From Pisolithus tinctorius (lineage: Eukaryota; Basidiomycota; Agaricomycetes; Boletales; Pisolithaceae), in contig JANFAH010000095.1 in NCBI GenBank assembly GCA_024663395.1, positions 1-64,000 on the forward strand: a stretch of DNA of 64,000 nt. The letters are read 5' to 3'. The notes beneath the pieces were generated by a model that made no database searches, had not been told where the DNA came from, and saw only the letters and a list, made by a program, of their open reading frames with translations. The position numbers and the translations under genes are program-made. This document shows, piece after piece, positions 34,901 to 45,184 of the stretch. Numbering within the stretch: the first letter of the stretch is position 1; every line of letters begins with the position of its first letter.

Positions 34901-35839
34901 GCAGCAGAAAGGGAGATCCAAGCCATCAAAGGTAAGTTCATTTTTGGAATTTGGAATTCAACTGATGTCTTTCAGATGCCATGGATGCCCTTTGGACTGA
35001 AAGGAAGGTGAACAGGCCAAAGCCATTGCTGACATATATTGTAGTAGGAAAAAAGTAAGAGAATGTGCCTTTGTGTTACATTGATCCTCAACTTTTGAGC
35101 AGGCACCATGTCAGATTCTTCCCAAAGTCTCAGTAGGTGTCTGGCTTTAGACATGTTGAAAATCTCTGGTGAAGGTGACATTTTTAGGAATGAGGGAGAT
35201 AAGTCAGGGAACTGCCCTGCAGGCTTTGTGGCTGACAAGGGTGTTGGCAACCCAATGGCCCAAGATTTCTATCTTCAGTCTCATGGGGGTCTCCTTGGAA
35301 GTAGGCCACTTGTCAATGATATGAATGTTAGTCCATCAGCTCATAATTATTCTAACAGCTAGCAGACCCAGCCACTACATAATCCTGGAAGATGAAAACT
35401 TTGGAAGGAGGCTTGATATGTAAGTTTTTTGAGACAGATCAGTGTGTGATGACAATTTCTGATGATATATTCACAGCTTGCAAAATCTATCTTTTTGTCT
35501 TTGCCATGCATATGCTCGTGCTACTCGTTCTGTATCTATCCCTGCTCCAGTTTATTGTGAGTATTAGAATTCTGATATACTGTACATGTGTTCACAACTA
35601 CACTTCTTTCTAGATGCTGATGTAAGTCATTATGCTGTTCATGGTGATGGCAAAGTGCACCTTACTCTTTCTTGCAGATTGTCTGTGCTCGGGCAAACTT
35701 CCATTTCAATCCAAACCTTCATTATGATGACAGTGCTATGTCATCCATTTCAGGTGGTGCCAGTTTTGACCTCCAGAAGTGGCACAATGGGTATAAAGGA
35801 AAACATGCCAGCCTTGCTTGGAAGATGCACTTTATGTAG
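31979..35839 (+). CDS. Argonaute (QDE-2-like), RNA silencing
   Basis: Guide-RNA-binding effector of RNA interference. The start at 31979 (MSRLVVYTNSFKVERI) leads to an N-domain (AFEPEIRQAGRRIEIFE), linker and PAZ region (THNQLLVNVDVTCGVLYQEG; GKKKKISQFIPEAGYY), MID (FPRNGGWNVLNQRFHQP; TPPDLILVVLPSS; CVREDKIARANNQYCNN) and PIWI. Slicer residues are present: Asp in MGVDVGHPSPG, Glu in RPRLEIIEDL, Asp in LFRDGLSEGEY, and Asp in YYADIVCARANFHF (Asp where animal Ago2 has His). The stop is at 35837-35839. About 20 short introns; apparent stops such as those at 32877-32970 and 33505-33560 fall in introns, so the gene reads as intact, roughly 850 residues. The second half (from 34184) is almost free of CpG, unlike the first. 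Confidence 0.93.
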
Positions 35840-35972
35840 GATCTATGTTGGGGATGTATATCACAAGCATATCTGAAGTTGAGAATATACATTGTGTGTT
35901 ATGTGCATTTGCAGTACATTCTAACTTAGTTTTTATCAACAAAGGGATTGATACAGTAGAGGTTACCATCCT
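34184..35972. other. CpG desert over the Argonaute MID-PIWI exons
   Basis: In about 1,790 bases only six CpG dinucleotides occur (34369, 34683, 34853, 35517, 35526, 35690), whereas flanking genes show two or more per 60 bases. The desert covers exons and introns of the Argonaute 3' half plus the 3' gap, and ends where the PDX1 coding sequence begins. TpG and CpA are abundant. This pattern fits long-term cytosine methylation and deamination. Confidence 0.9.
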
Positions 35973-38110
35973 CGCTCTGCGAGACGACCACCCTTCATGT
36001 TCGTGTCACTGGGAGTCACGAGGTTTTGTCAGTGGGATGAAGTAAACATGAGGGATACGACATACATGGTGAGACCAACCATGGGTGCACCAAGGTCTTC
36101 TGATACCTGCAGAACAGAACAAATGACGTTAAGCGGACATTGAGCAACCCTAGGTTGTAGTAGATGATGACACTACCTCTGCAAGAACCTTAGGATTGTT
36201 GTAGTGAGTAACCTATGCGTAGTTTAACGAAAGGTAGGGGTATATAGGGGGCAGAAGGTGCGTACTGCTTGAACGATGGCACGGGCTCGTTTGGCTGGGT
36301 TGCCGGACTTGTTGACCGCTGTGTGATTAACCTTTATAGCAAATGATATATGCTGCGTACGTACATGAAAGATTCCCGAGCCTACGAAGACTGTTTCGAC
36401 AGAGTTAATCAACGAACAATATCAATGGCGACAGGAGCAACTCCACTCACCTCCGTCGCAGCCAAGCTGCATCATCAAGGCAGCGTCCGCTGTAACATGT
36501 TCATATACCAGATGTTACGTTGCGTGCGTGTGGTGAAGAATGGACGCACCTGGAGACGCAATGCCCCCTGCAGCAAAATTGACGACGGGGAGCCTCTTCA
36601 ACCGCGCGGTTTCTTTAAGTAAGTGGAACGGGGCCTGGATCTCTTTTGCGTACGCGTAGAGCTCTTCCTCGCTCATGACACTCGCCTTCCTGACCTCTGC
36701 CATGACCGCACGCTGGTGTCGGACCGCCTCGACAACGTTTCCCGTGCCAGCTTCGCCCTTCGTGCGGATGAACGCGGCGCCTTCCGAGATGCGTCTGAGG
36801 GCCTCGCCAAGGTTGCGGGCACCACAGACGAACGGGACTTTGAAGTTGTGCTTGTTGATGTGGTGTTCTTCGTCGGCAGGGGTAAGCACTTCGGATTCGT
36901 CGATATAGTCCACACCAATGACTTGGAGTATCTATAAACATCATCACCATGTTGTCATTCGTGGCGTTTGAATGAACGTCAGCGAAAGGTGGAACGAATG
37001 AAAAGGGTAGGGAAATGTTCCGTACCTGTGCTTCGACGAAGTGTCCGATCCTGACTTTGGCCATGACGGGAATAGTGACGGCGTCGACGATAGATTTGAT
37101 CATCGCGGGGTCGCTCTACATGATATGTAGAAGTTGCGGAAGTCAGTTAAATATAAAAAAATACGATCTCGATTCCGACGGAGAAAGAGCCATAACAAGC
37201 AAGGGGACGGGATGAAAGACAAGTATGGGGAAATTATGTCTCCAGATGCGTCCTCGTAAGTCGTGTAACCATCATAGTTGATAAAACAGTACAAGGGATT
37301 CCGGATAAGAACGAGGAGAACGAGCGAGAAAGGCGTGAAGAATCGCAGCGGACACTGAGTTCACGTTTGTAGAAGAGAATGGATTGTTGCAAAGACGTCG
37401 CACAATATCAGGCAAAAGAGAGAATGTGTACAAAATGCTCACCATTCTTGCGACGCCCCCCTCAACTCTGATGTCTGCAGGCACGCGCTCGAGAGCCATT
37501 ACGGCGCATGCGCCTGCTTCCTCCGCTATGCGCGCCTGTTGATAAGTTTCATTGTGGTCGTATCAAAACAAGTGCGTGCACAGGCGTGTGTGGGGCGCGT
37601 CGGAAAACAAATATATGAACGAGAACGGGGTAAAAACATGCAAGGAGTTTCCCGGTCAGCCAACAACCTCTTCACTCGTCCTCCACGCACACGCTCTTGC
37701 AAGCAGGCGGTGGAAAACGGCAAGGAATAATTAAACACACCTGTTCTGGGTTAACAACATCCATAATCACGCCACCCTACACGACCGCAACGATTGGCCA
37801 CCGTTCAGCACACTTTGAGGGATACGCCAACCAAACCACAAATTGGCTTGGAATGGCAAAGCCACCAAATCAAACTCACTTTCAACATCTGGGCGAGGCC
37901 TGACTTGACCTACGATCAAACCATGACGGTTAGCCCTAGGTGGAAAAGACATTTGAACGCATGGTGCCCACCCCAAACGTGCCGAGGCTCGTATTCCCGC
38001 CGTCTCTTTTGGGTGCATGAGTAGCACCCCGAACCTGTTCCACAGGCTACGGTACTCGGCGCACCGCTCACTGCCTGTGAGGTCGCAGTCGACGCTGTGG
38101 TAGTAGACAT
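35963..38110 (-). CDS. PDX1: pyridoxal 5'-phosphate synthase subunit PDX1/SNZ
   Basis: Makes the vitamin B6 cofactor PLP from ribose 5-phosphate, glyceraldehyde 3-phosphate and ammonia (with PDX2/SNO). The start at 38110 gives [20 protein letters not shown], splicing to [10 protein letters not shown] and then [12 protein letters not shown]. Further blocks are [52 protein letters not shown] (catalytic Lys region), [14 protein letters not shown] [61 protein letters not shown] and [14 protein letters not shown]. The 3' end is [13 protein letters not shown], an intron, then [11 protein letters not shown] with stop at 35963-35965. Catalytic Asp and Lys positions are in place. Many introns, some over 150 bases. 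It is convergent with Argonaute, only 123 bases apart. Confidence 0.94.
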
Positions 38111-39608
38111 TCTTTTTTTTGGGTGTTTTGCTCCCTAGTTGCTAGAAATGTCCCGGTAGTAATGACCTGTTTTACTCCTCTAAGTTGGATAGCGCAGGTG
38201 TCTTCCGGAATTCAAACGCTGTCTGGTAATAGATCGACGTTGAGACGACTTATAGGACTGTTTCGATGAGTCACTGGCGGATAAGATTAATATTTTTTGC
38301 ATTGCCGTTTCCAGTAAAGATAATCGGAATCGGACCAGACGCCCGACGCGGAACAAAATAGCCTACATGTGCACAAGGGTTTTGTGCTTTGCTTGGGTTG
38401 GAGTTGCCACGAACCCACCCGGTACCCTGCATGCATGATGTGTGATGGAAGGTCGTTCCCGGGCGATTGCGTGAGTTTTGCCTAATCGTCTTACCTTCCC
38501 GTATTGTGACATTTCAAGAACCGAGGCACGGGAGCAAGGAAAGTCTTCTATTGCCAGCACTGCGCACACGAAGGTGGAATGTTCAGCCATGCCATTTATC
38601 ATCTCATGCCCCTACTAACTCCTCCTCAATCGGATCACTTCGTTCCATGTCATGACGATTCAAAGACAGGAAGCCATGTGATTACGCTTGACACGTTGGG
38701 GGTCACTTGAACTCGGACGACTGCAGCCTGGGGCACGTCCAGCTACGGGTCTCCGATCGGAACTTGATCATATACTCCGGTTTGATTTATATATGTAGCA
38801 GAAAAATTAAGAGATGTCGCATGCCATGTCGGTCTTCCTGTGTGGGTAAGATTGTGTCGAGATAGGAACCATGGCGCCCCGCAGTATCATCAATCAGTCA
38901 GCACGCCACGCGCATTATGCATTAATGTGGTTCTTTACACGGCCGTTGCAGACCATACTACTACGACCAGCTGGCTGTGATCCATACCTTCCAAGAATAC
39001 CCGCAGCCAACCCGCAGCGCGGCGGCAAAACGTGCGACCGAATTCGCAGGGATAGCCAGATACATACGTGGGTGTGGCGACACGAAGCACTGCTTGTCCT
39101 AAATTTTCACTCGAGCCGCCAACGAATGGTGCGATGATAGGGCTGGGCAGGTCATGAAAGGTCATGGAGGCCCCATTTTGACTAATACGTCCCTGTACCT
39201 GGTCCTGAAGACAGACAGTGGATGACTGAATCAGATGACAGGTTTTATCGTGGTTAACAGGCTACCCGAACGTGGCAACTAGTGGGGGAGTCCGGAGACG
39301 GTGGACAATACAGCACGTTAGCACAGCTTAGTAAGGACTAAGGAAGGGACGACAGGGTTAAACCACGGATATCGTTTCTTTGACGGCCCATGGACAGAAC
39401 GAGTATTATTAGCCCATAGATGTTGGCTTTTGTTTACATGATGATAGGTAATAGTATCATGTTGCAGTGCGCGCGTTCTGCGAGGTGAGACAGCATGGAA
39501 ACGTGGAGTAGTTCACATGCCTTCCTTCCTATGAGTGGATGTAATGCGGTGTGCACGGAAGGAACAATAGGGTACGGTTGGTCGGATGGCCCGTCGGATT
39601 AATGATGA
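38111..39608. other. 1.5 kb gap without recognisable gene
   Basis: PDX1 promoter and the 3' side of mL49. Open frames at 38363-38602 (-) and 38871-39165 (both strands) show no motif or splice continuation. Nothing else seen. Confidence 0.45.
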
Positions 39609-40040
39609 TTAAAAGCCCTTATTGAGAAGCCACGCCATCACGTCCACCTTCCAGCGGCCGCCAGTGATTATGATGTGTCTCTGATCATGGACGCGAACAC
39701 CAAGTCTGGCTGCTGCCGGTGAATTTGGCTCGAAGAGGGATGCCTTGAGCTGGTTTGCGAGTACCTGTGCCGGCGAGGCTGAGGTTTGGCTCCACAGGAA
39801 AGCGATGGAGCTTTGCCTACGTACCTGCGCCTGGCCTTCGACGTTACGTATCTGTACGAGATAGCGTGTTCCTCCGTTGCGAATGTCCGTATAAACGGGG
39901 AGGGAGCCACGGGTGTTGCGACGGACAAAATAAGGGAGGTGATGTTGAATGTGCGACGGTGGGGTGGCCGCCGCTTGGGACAGTGGGCGGCGCGAGACTG
40001 CGGGCTGGGCAATGAAACGAGTCCACGATTGTCCGAGCAT
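39609..40040 (-). CDS. IMG2: mitochondrial large ribosomal subunit protein mL49 (IMG2)
   Basis: Protein of the mitochondrial ribosome large subunit. Exon 1 starts at 40040 (MLGQSWTRFIAQPAVSRRPL), a basic, Ser/Ala-containing mitochondrial targeting sequence. The family core LPYFVRRNTRGSLPVYTDIR follows, then NGGTRYLVQIRNVEGQAQ. An intron (GTACGT donor, CACAG acceptor, about 60 bases) leads to exon 2 with VLANQLKASLFEP, RHIIITGGRWKVDVMAWLLN and the end KGF; stop at 39609. Length is about 123 residues, usual for fungi. The YFVxRxxxGSLPVYxDxxNGGTR block is diagnostic. Confidence 0.92.
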   Translation of the reverse strand: MLGQSWTRFIAQPAVSRRPLSQAAATPPSHIQHHLPYFVRRNTRGSLPVYTDIRNGGTRYLVQIRNVEGQAQVRRQSSIAFLWSQTSASPAQVLANQLKASLFEPNSPAAARLGVRVHDQRHIIITGGRWKVDVMAWLLNKGF

Positions 40041-40629
40041 GGCTGGCTTGGGGTATCAGTGCTAGTATGGAGGCTGGGCGAGGTGGACAAGAGGAACCTC
40101 CCTTGACAGATCCAAATAAGGCAAGCAGATCGGGAATTTGAAAAACGAAAAAGGAAATGAAGTAAGGTGCCGACGCGGTCAGAAAAACCGCCACAACAGC
40201 TTGAAATGAAAACACAGGGCCACTAAAATATAAAATAATATATTGAATGCATCATGGCCCCCCCTTGTCTTGTCGGTGTATAAAAGGGTGAGTCTCCTTG
40301 TCTTGGGAATCGCTCGGCCAGGTCAGTCCAGTCATCATAGTCCCGTGTGTCTGATGTGACACTAGCTCCATACATTTATAAAGTAGCGTCTCGAAGCCCA
40401 CCCCATCGCCATGGATCTCTTCCTTCCCCTCTCCCCTCTCGATGACCTCTTCGTCGACTGGCCCCCCTACCTGCGAGGCGCAGACAAGCTGTCTCGCTCT
40501 TCCTCCTCCACCTGACTTGATCTGTATGTTTGTAAATCCTACATCCCTGGTTTCTGTCATATCTGATGGCCGCCTCCAGTCCCATCCTCTCCCTCTGCCT
40601 CAGACACATCCTCTTCTGTGTCCACAGGA

Positions 40630-41097
40630 ATGCTGTCCTCTCCGGAACCCAGATACGGGTCGAACGCAATGCGCATCTCAGTCTGTGACGTCCCGCTCCT
40701 TGCGCCCCGTCCACTCCCCTACCACTCCCCCACATTTCTCCACTTCGACCTCCCAGATTCGGACGAAGACCTCTCTCACCCCCCCTATACCCACAGGCCA
40801 CCGAAGCGGAAACGAAGCGACTGCGACGACCCTAGGCTTTGCGCCGCTGATGGTGACATCCACGACGATCTCCCGCCACCTCCACCCACGAAACGCCGCG
40901 CTCGCATCCACGCATGGCGCTCCCGCGTCCATCGAGAACAGCCGATGCCCCTCCAACAATTACCGTCTCAGCAGCCACAGCAGCATCACACATGGTCCCA
41001 TCACGTTTCATTACTACCGCCGCTGGCCCCTCCTAATCGATCATGTGGCCCTTCCCTTTCCGTTGATCAGCCCTTCGGGTGGTGCCACCACCCATGA
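40630..41097 (+). CDS. possible hypothetical protein with basic KRKR/KRR clusters
   Basis: Weakly supported. From an ATG at 40630 (MLSSPEPRYGSNAMRI) the frame encodes Pro/Ser/Asp-rich sequence with FDLPDSDEDLSHPP, PPKRKRSDCDDPR and PPPPPTKRRARIHAWRSRV, then a Gln-rich run, ending at 41097. An upstream ATG at 40411 (MDLFLPLSPLDDLFVDWPP) could be a first exon, followed by an intron ending at the CTCCAG near 40579, but the phases do not join cleanly. Another frame is open from 40442 to 41236 but is of low complexity. The basic clusters would suit a small nuclear protein; no family was recognised. Confidence 0.35.
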   Translation: MLSSPEPRYGSNAMRISVCDVPLLAPRPLPYHSPTFLHFDLPDSDEDLSHPPYTHRPPKRKRSDCDDPRLCAADGDIHDDLPPPPPTKRRARIHAWRSRVHREQPMPLQQLPSQQPQQHHTWSHHVSLLPPLAPPNRSCGPSLSVDQPFGWCHHP

Positions 41098-42204
41098 TAT
41101 CCTATCTGACAACCAAATTAGGGTAGCAGGGGACCTTGGCTATCCATCGATAGGGATGGGCTGGAATGGCGTCGATATGTGGAGTCCCATCGTCACCGTC
41201 CCAGGCAGAACTTCTCATCCTATCCTGATCTGCTGACGTCGCGCCCTTGGAGCGCGGAACGGGTGAGTTCTGACTTGCTGTTCTAGTCCGTTCCACACTA
41301 TCGGTCTTGAACAAAATCAGCGACTTCTAGGCGCCCTGCCCATTCTTCTCCCGTTCTCCGATTTACCACGTTGTTGGCATCTGTGTCCTGCCCTCCTTAG
41401 AAGCCAGGATCTTGGATCCTGTATACATACTGCCCGGCACAATCATCCGTGCGCATGTCAATCGAGTTGCTGCAGCGCAGCCCGTTTCAAGCGGTCTCCT
41501 TGCCTTATACGTACGTACATATGGCTGCCGGTATTATGGCCCTGGCTTTGGCGCTGCCACGCTGTGACGGTCAAACGTTTCATACCTTCCGAGTGCCTAG
41601 GAGTTAAGCGCAAACCCCCCTTGGCTAGCACTGAATGGCAAACCATGATCAGAAAAGTAATCCGGGTATATTGTTTATCATGAATTTTCACATTTCGGTT
41701 GGACTCCTGAGCTACTACGCCGTTCCTGTTCTTCTTTCATTCATGGCGCAGTTGTATGTATCAGCTTTTGCATCCTGCCTTCCCCCTGTCCACATTCGTT
41801 ACGAGTTTGCATGAAAAGTTGCATCGCATCGTTCTCTCCATAATTCATCTCGAGGGTCGTTTGTACTATACAAATCGCATGATAAGTACTCCGTTCCGCA
41901 TTAAATACGTTTGTGCTAATAATGGGCATCATATATCATTCTGGTATCTCATAGCTTGCGAATCTGGTTCAGTGCATCATGCGCATGCATGATAAGATGC
42001 CCTGGCCCTGACAACGGATGTGTCCAAGGACTGCAACTCAGGAGCACCTTAATGTTTACCCCTGTGACAACGGTGTACAGTTGACACGGCAAGTGGAGTC
42101 AGACGTCATTCTACGCTAAATGACACCGTGACTTGGACTAAGACTTGCGATCTGAAACCAACTACTATAGTGGCGGAGCCCGGACAGTCGCACTCAAGCT
42201 TGGC
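41098..42204. other. 1.1 kb gap without recognisable gene
   Basis: Contains short open frames only (such as 41458-41691 minus and 41756-41992 plus) without motifs. Nothing else seen. Confidence 0.4.
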
Positions 42205-42927
42205 GATGGCAGCAGCAGACCAAAGCAGCAAGAAACCGAGTGGCGCAGACGAATCATTGCGCTTGTTTCTCTCAGTACGTACTCTAGATATCCGTGCCAA
42301 CACACTCCTGTGATGCCCGAATTGATAGCGAACCCAAGCATGGGAGGATCCATCTGCCGTGTACACGTTTGACGGCGAGCGCGGCACAGCGCGGACGGTG
42401 ATCTGCCGGGAACATTCGAATCAGCCGAAGACCCGTCAACATACTGGTGGTATTAGTACGGGTGAACAGGGAAGAGGCCGGCAAAAGGATTGTATCGACG
42501 TGAGTCCTTTAAATCATTCGTGTCGTCAACTATGAGGTTGCGTTTTGAATTCGAGGTTTCACGTTTGTCTTTCCTTCTCCTAAATCTCCATCGCAACCGT
42601 TTAAAATTGTTTCTTCCTTGTTCCGGCTTCCTACCGATTTATATCGCGTGTCGCTGTGTGCGTGAAAATAACCACCATTGATCTCCGCAGCTCGACATGT
42701 ACTCCACACAGCTGTTCGCAGCAATGCAGGTGAGCCACTCTGAATCCGATTTTCTTACTCGGGTCTCCTAGTCATTCGTATTGTGCCTTTCCCCCCCTTT
42801 TATATCGCTGTTCTTTGGCTTGGGACCGTCGTCTGTGTGCGTGTTCGCAGGGGCCGAATTTAGACGATGTCATCAAGTCTCCAGGGGGTCTCAGTCTACC
42901 ATCACCGCACACAGCACACAGGTAGAC
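42205..42927 (+). CDS. possible small spliced gene, unknown
   Basis: Tentative. An ATG at 42205 gives MAAADQSSKKPSGADESLRL followed by FLS and a GTACGT donor. Downstream segments bounded by fair splice signals read VNREEAGKRIVST (donor GTGAGT at about 42500), LDMYSTQLFAAMQ (donor GTGAGC at about 42730) and, after a GCAG acceptor near 42850, GPNLDDVIKSPGGLSLPSPH. These four pieces could join into one short protein, but the exon between the first two is unclear and no family was recognised. Confidence 0.25.
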
Positions 42928-43365
42928 ATTTATTCGTCTGACATGCGCCACCAGATTGATATACGGGTAAGACCAAGCCAAGTTTATTCGGGCAGTACGT
43001 TTGGATGATAATATGGGTCCAATCACAGCCCGGATTTGTTGTTACTTCACTTTATTTTTCTTTTGGCAGCACGGTGCTCACCGCATGTTTTGCAGAATTA
43101 TGGGTTTTACTGTGCCCTCCCTTCGGATCCTTCGCGGACACACATGGTCTGTAGAAAGTTACCAAAGATGTAACCATGGTGGTATAGCTAGCTTTTCCTC
43201 CACAGCCAGTCAGTGTATATGCTGGGGCATCCAAACAAGGACTTCCTTTATGCAATGAGCACATACATTAGAACAAAGCGGGGCGGGCAGTAGTCCGTAA
43301 CGCTCAAGAATTCTTTCGCCCAAACCGATGCTGTAATTCTCACACGCTAACCATCCTGTTAGCCT

Positions 43366-45079
43366 TCATGCCATCGTAAACGTTGAACCTCCCTGAGTCG
43401 TCCCTGTTCCCATATTCGCGTCTATTCCCAATGCACCAGCATGCGCTCGCTTTCTAAGATTCTCCGCGAGCTCGCGGCGGTGCTGAGCGGCCCTCAACTC
43501 GAGCGTAGCCATATCAAGTTCGTGCAGTGCGCGACGCCATGCTTTTCCGGTTTTGCGATGCTCAGCGGCGACATTGGCCCGGTGAGCGTCTAGACGGGCA
43601 TACTGATTTTGTTTGTCGTATTTCGAGTTCCAGGGGTTATTGAATACTTGTTTTGAGATAAGTTACACTGAAACTCACCTCGGCTTCCTGTGCCAGCGTC
43701 GTGCTGAACTTGGGACGAGGTTCGTACCGGGGTATGGGCGGGAGGAATGGCTGGGTTGGTTTCTTGTCCTTTTCCCGCTCCCTTCCTTGCTCATGTTCTC
43801 TGTCCCTGTCCTTTTCGCGTTCCGTTTCTTTTTCCGACAGAGAAGGTGAGAGTGACCGTGCACGTACACGTGGATGGACGGAAAGTGGAGAAGGGGATCG
43901 GGCCCGCTTCTTCACATGTGCCAGCTCGCCAGACAGCTCATTCGTTACCTCGTGTCTAGGAGAAGGCAATGTACGTCTCCAGTCCATCCTCTCTTCCAAC
44001 TCCTCCTTTTTGACATAGGGGAGAGGAGACGATCTTGGATGTTCTCTTTCTGGGTGACCTGAGCGTGTGTCGTCCACTGGGTCCTGTTTTACGTGTCGTA
44101 TTGGGCTTGGCGACCTCAGCCTAGGTGGTGAGCGTGACCTTGGGCGGTAACTTTCCACCCTTGTCCGTGAAGGTGAGCGAGAGCGCCGTGGAGGACGCCG
44201 TCGGTATGCAGGAGTGGGACTCCGGCTGTATCGGCGTGGATGGGGGGGAGAGATACTTTCCCTTTCCCGAACGCGATCACGGTCATGTCGCGGCTGGTGT
44301 AGCTCGTCTGGATCTGGTTTTATGCTACGTGATTGCGGTGAAGGTGAGCGGATGACACGTGAGGGTGAGGGAGGACGAGGCGGATGACGGCGCGCCGGGG
44401 AGCGTGCGCGTCCAACGTAGTGATCTGCATATGGGTTTGTAGAATCAAGGATTATGACATACATTATTAGTGAGAGGAATATATCGGAAAACATAGGAAG
44501 AAAAAACGTACCACCACGACGCGGAGGTGGCGACCGCGAGTTCCAACGATAGTCAGGTGAAGAGTACCGCCTCCTATCATCCCTTTCCCTATCATACTGG
44601 TCGAACAGTCTTCGTCTCGTTGAGACAGGTTCTCGTCCTCTCCTATAGTCAAAATCTCTATCCCTCTCGCGATCGCGGTCAGAATAGCGAGATGGCCGCC
44701 TGTCCCATGTGCTACCACCTCTCCAATCCCGGTCGTCCCTCATGCGTGAATCATCATAGCCTCGGTAGTCTGATCCATGGGGTCGGCCGGGAGACCCTGG
44801 CATTCGACTAATGTCTCTTGCGTGCGGGGATGTACCCTTCGAGGGAGATGCGGGGTGAGATCCTGCGATGTAACTGTCCATCATGGGACGTGAAGGGGAA
44901 CGCGAGCGGTATGAGCGTCGGTCCCAGTCCCTGTCTCTGTCTCTGTAGTCGCGGTCTCTGTCTCGCCTGTCATCACGGGGGTGGTAGTGACGATCGGGTG
45001 AAGAACGAGCATCGTTCTTGTCAGGCCAGGTGCTCTGTGGCCGGGGTGGAAAGTCTGGCTTGGGAGGCAGACCCGCCAT
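43366..45079 (-). CDS. RS/RD-rich low-complexity protein
   Basis: Unknown protein dominated by Arg-Ser, Arg-Asp and Ser-Pro dipeptides, the composition of splicing-related SR-type proteins, but without an RRM. The start at 45079 gives MAGLPPKPDFPPRPQSTWPD, then long RD/RS tracts (DRRDRDRDYRDRDRDWDRRS). An intron lies about 44440-44512. The next part has SPSRTRVESYRPRSRSPPRL and sumoylation-like VKQDP and VKKEE sites, then acidic/basic EKD repeats. A last exon (to 43366) encodes a predicted coiled coil (TGKAWRRALHELDMATLELR; AAQHRRELAENLRKRAHAG), ending GGSTFTMA. Likely nuclear. It is head to head with a cyclin-L-like gene, so a role in mRNA processing is plausible but inferred from composition and position. 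Confidence 0.78.
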
Positions 45080-45184
45080 TACGAGTGTGCTGGTCTGAGA
45101 CGGTGGTCTGCAAGGAAAATGCTGTTGTTACCATTTCGGGCAAGTAGTCCAACTTGCAACGCTCCCTCCTCCAACAAGTCCAGG
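45080..45184. promoter_or_regulatory. compact bidirectional promoter, RS-rich protein / cyclin L
   Basis: Only 105 bases separate the two chosen start codons (about 40 if the upstream ATG at 45119 is used). Both 5' leaders and core promoters must lie in or overlap this gap and the first exons. Confidence 0.45.

Noticed and set aside
39844..40215. 123-residue minus-strand frame with a hydrophobic start
   Set aside because: It overlaps the well-supported mL49 exon in another frame and has no family signature beyond a short hydrophobic run.
40442..41236. 264-residue open frame overlapping the hypothetical at 40630
   Set aside because: Low-complexity Pro/Ser/Thr composition and no domain; probably a frame shadow or accidental frame in GC-rich sequence, although the competing model is also weak.
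43701..44018. Plus-strand frames rich in Ser/Leu/Phe across 43.7-44.4 kb
   Set aside because: They are antisense shadows of the RS/RD-rich coding exon, whose codon bias keeps all frames open.
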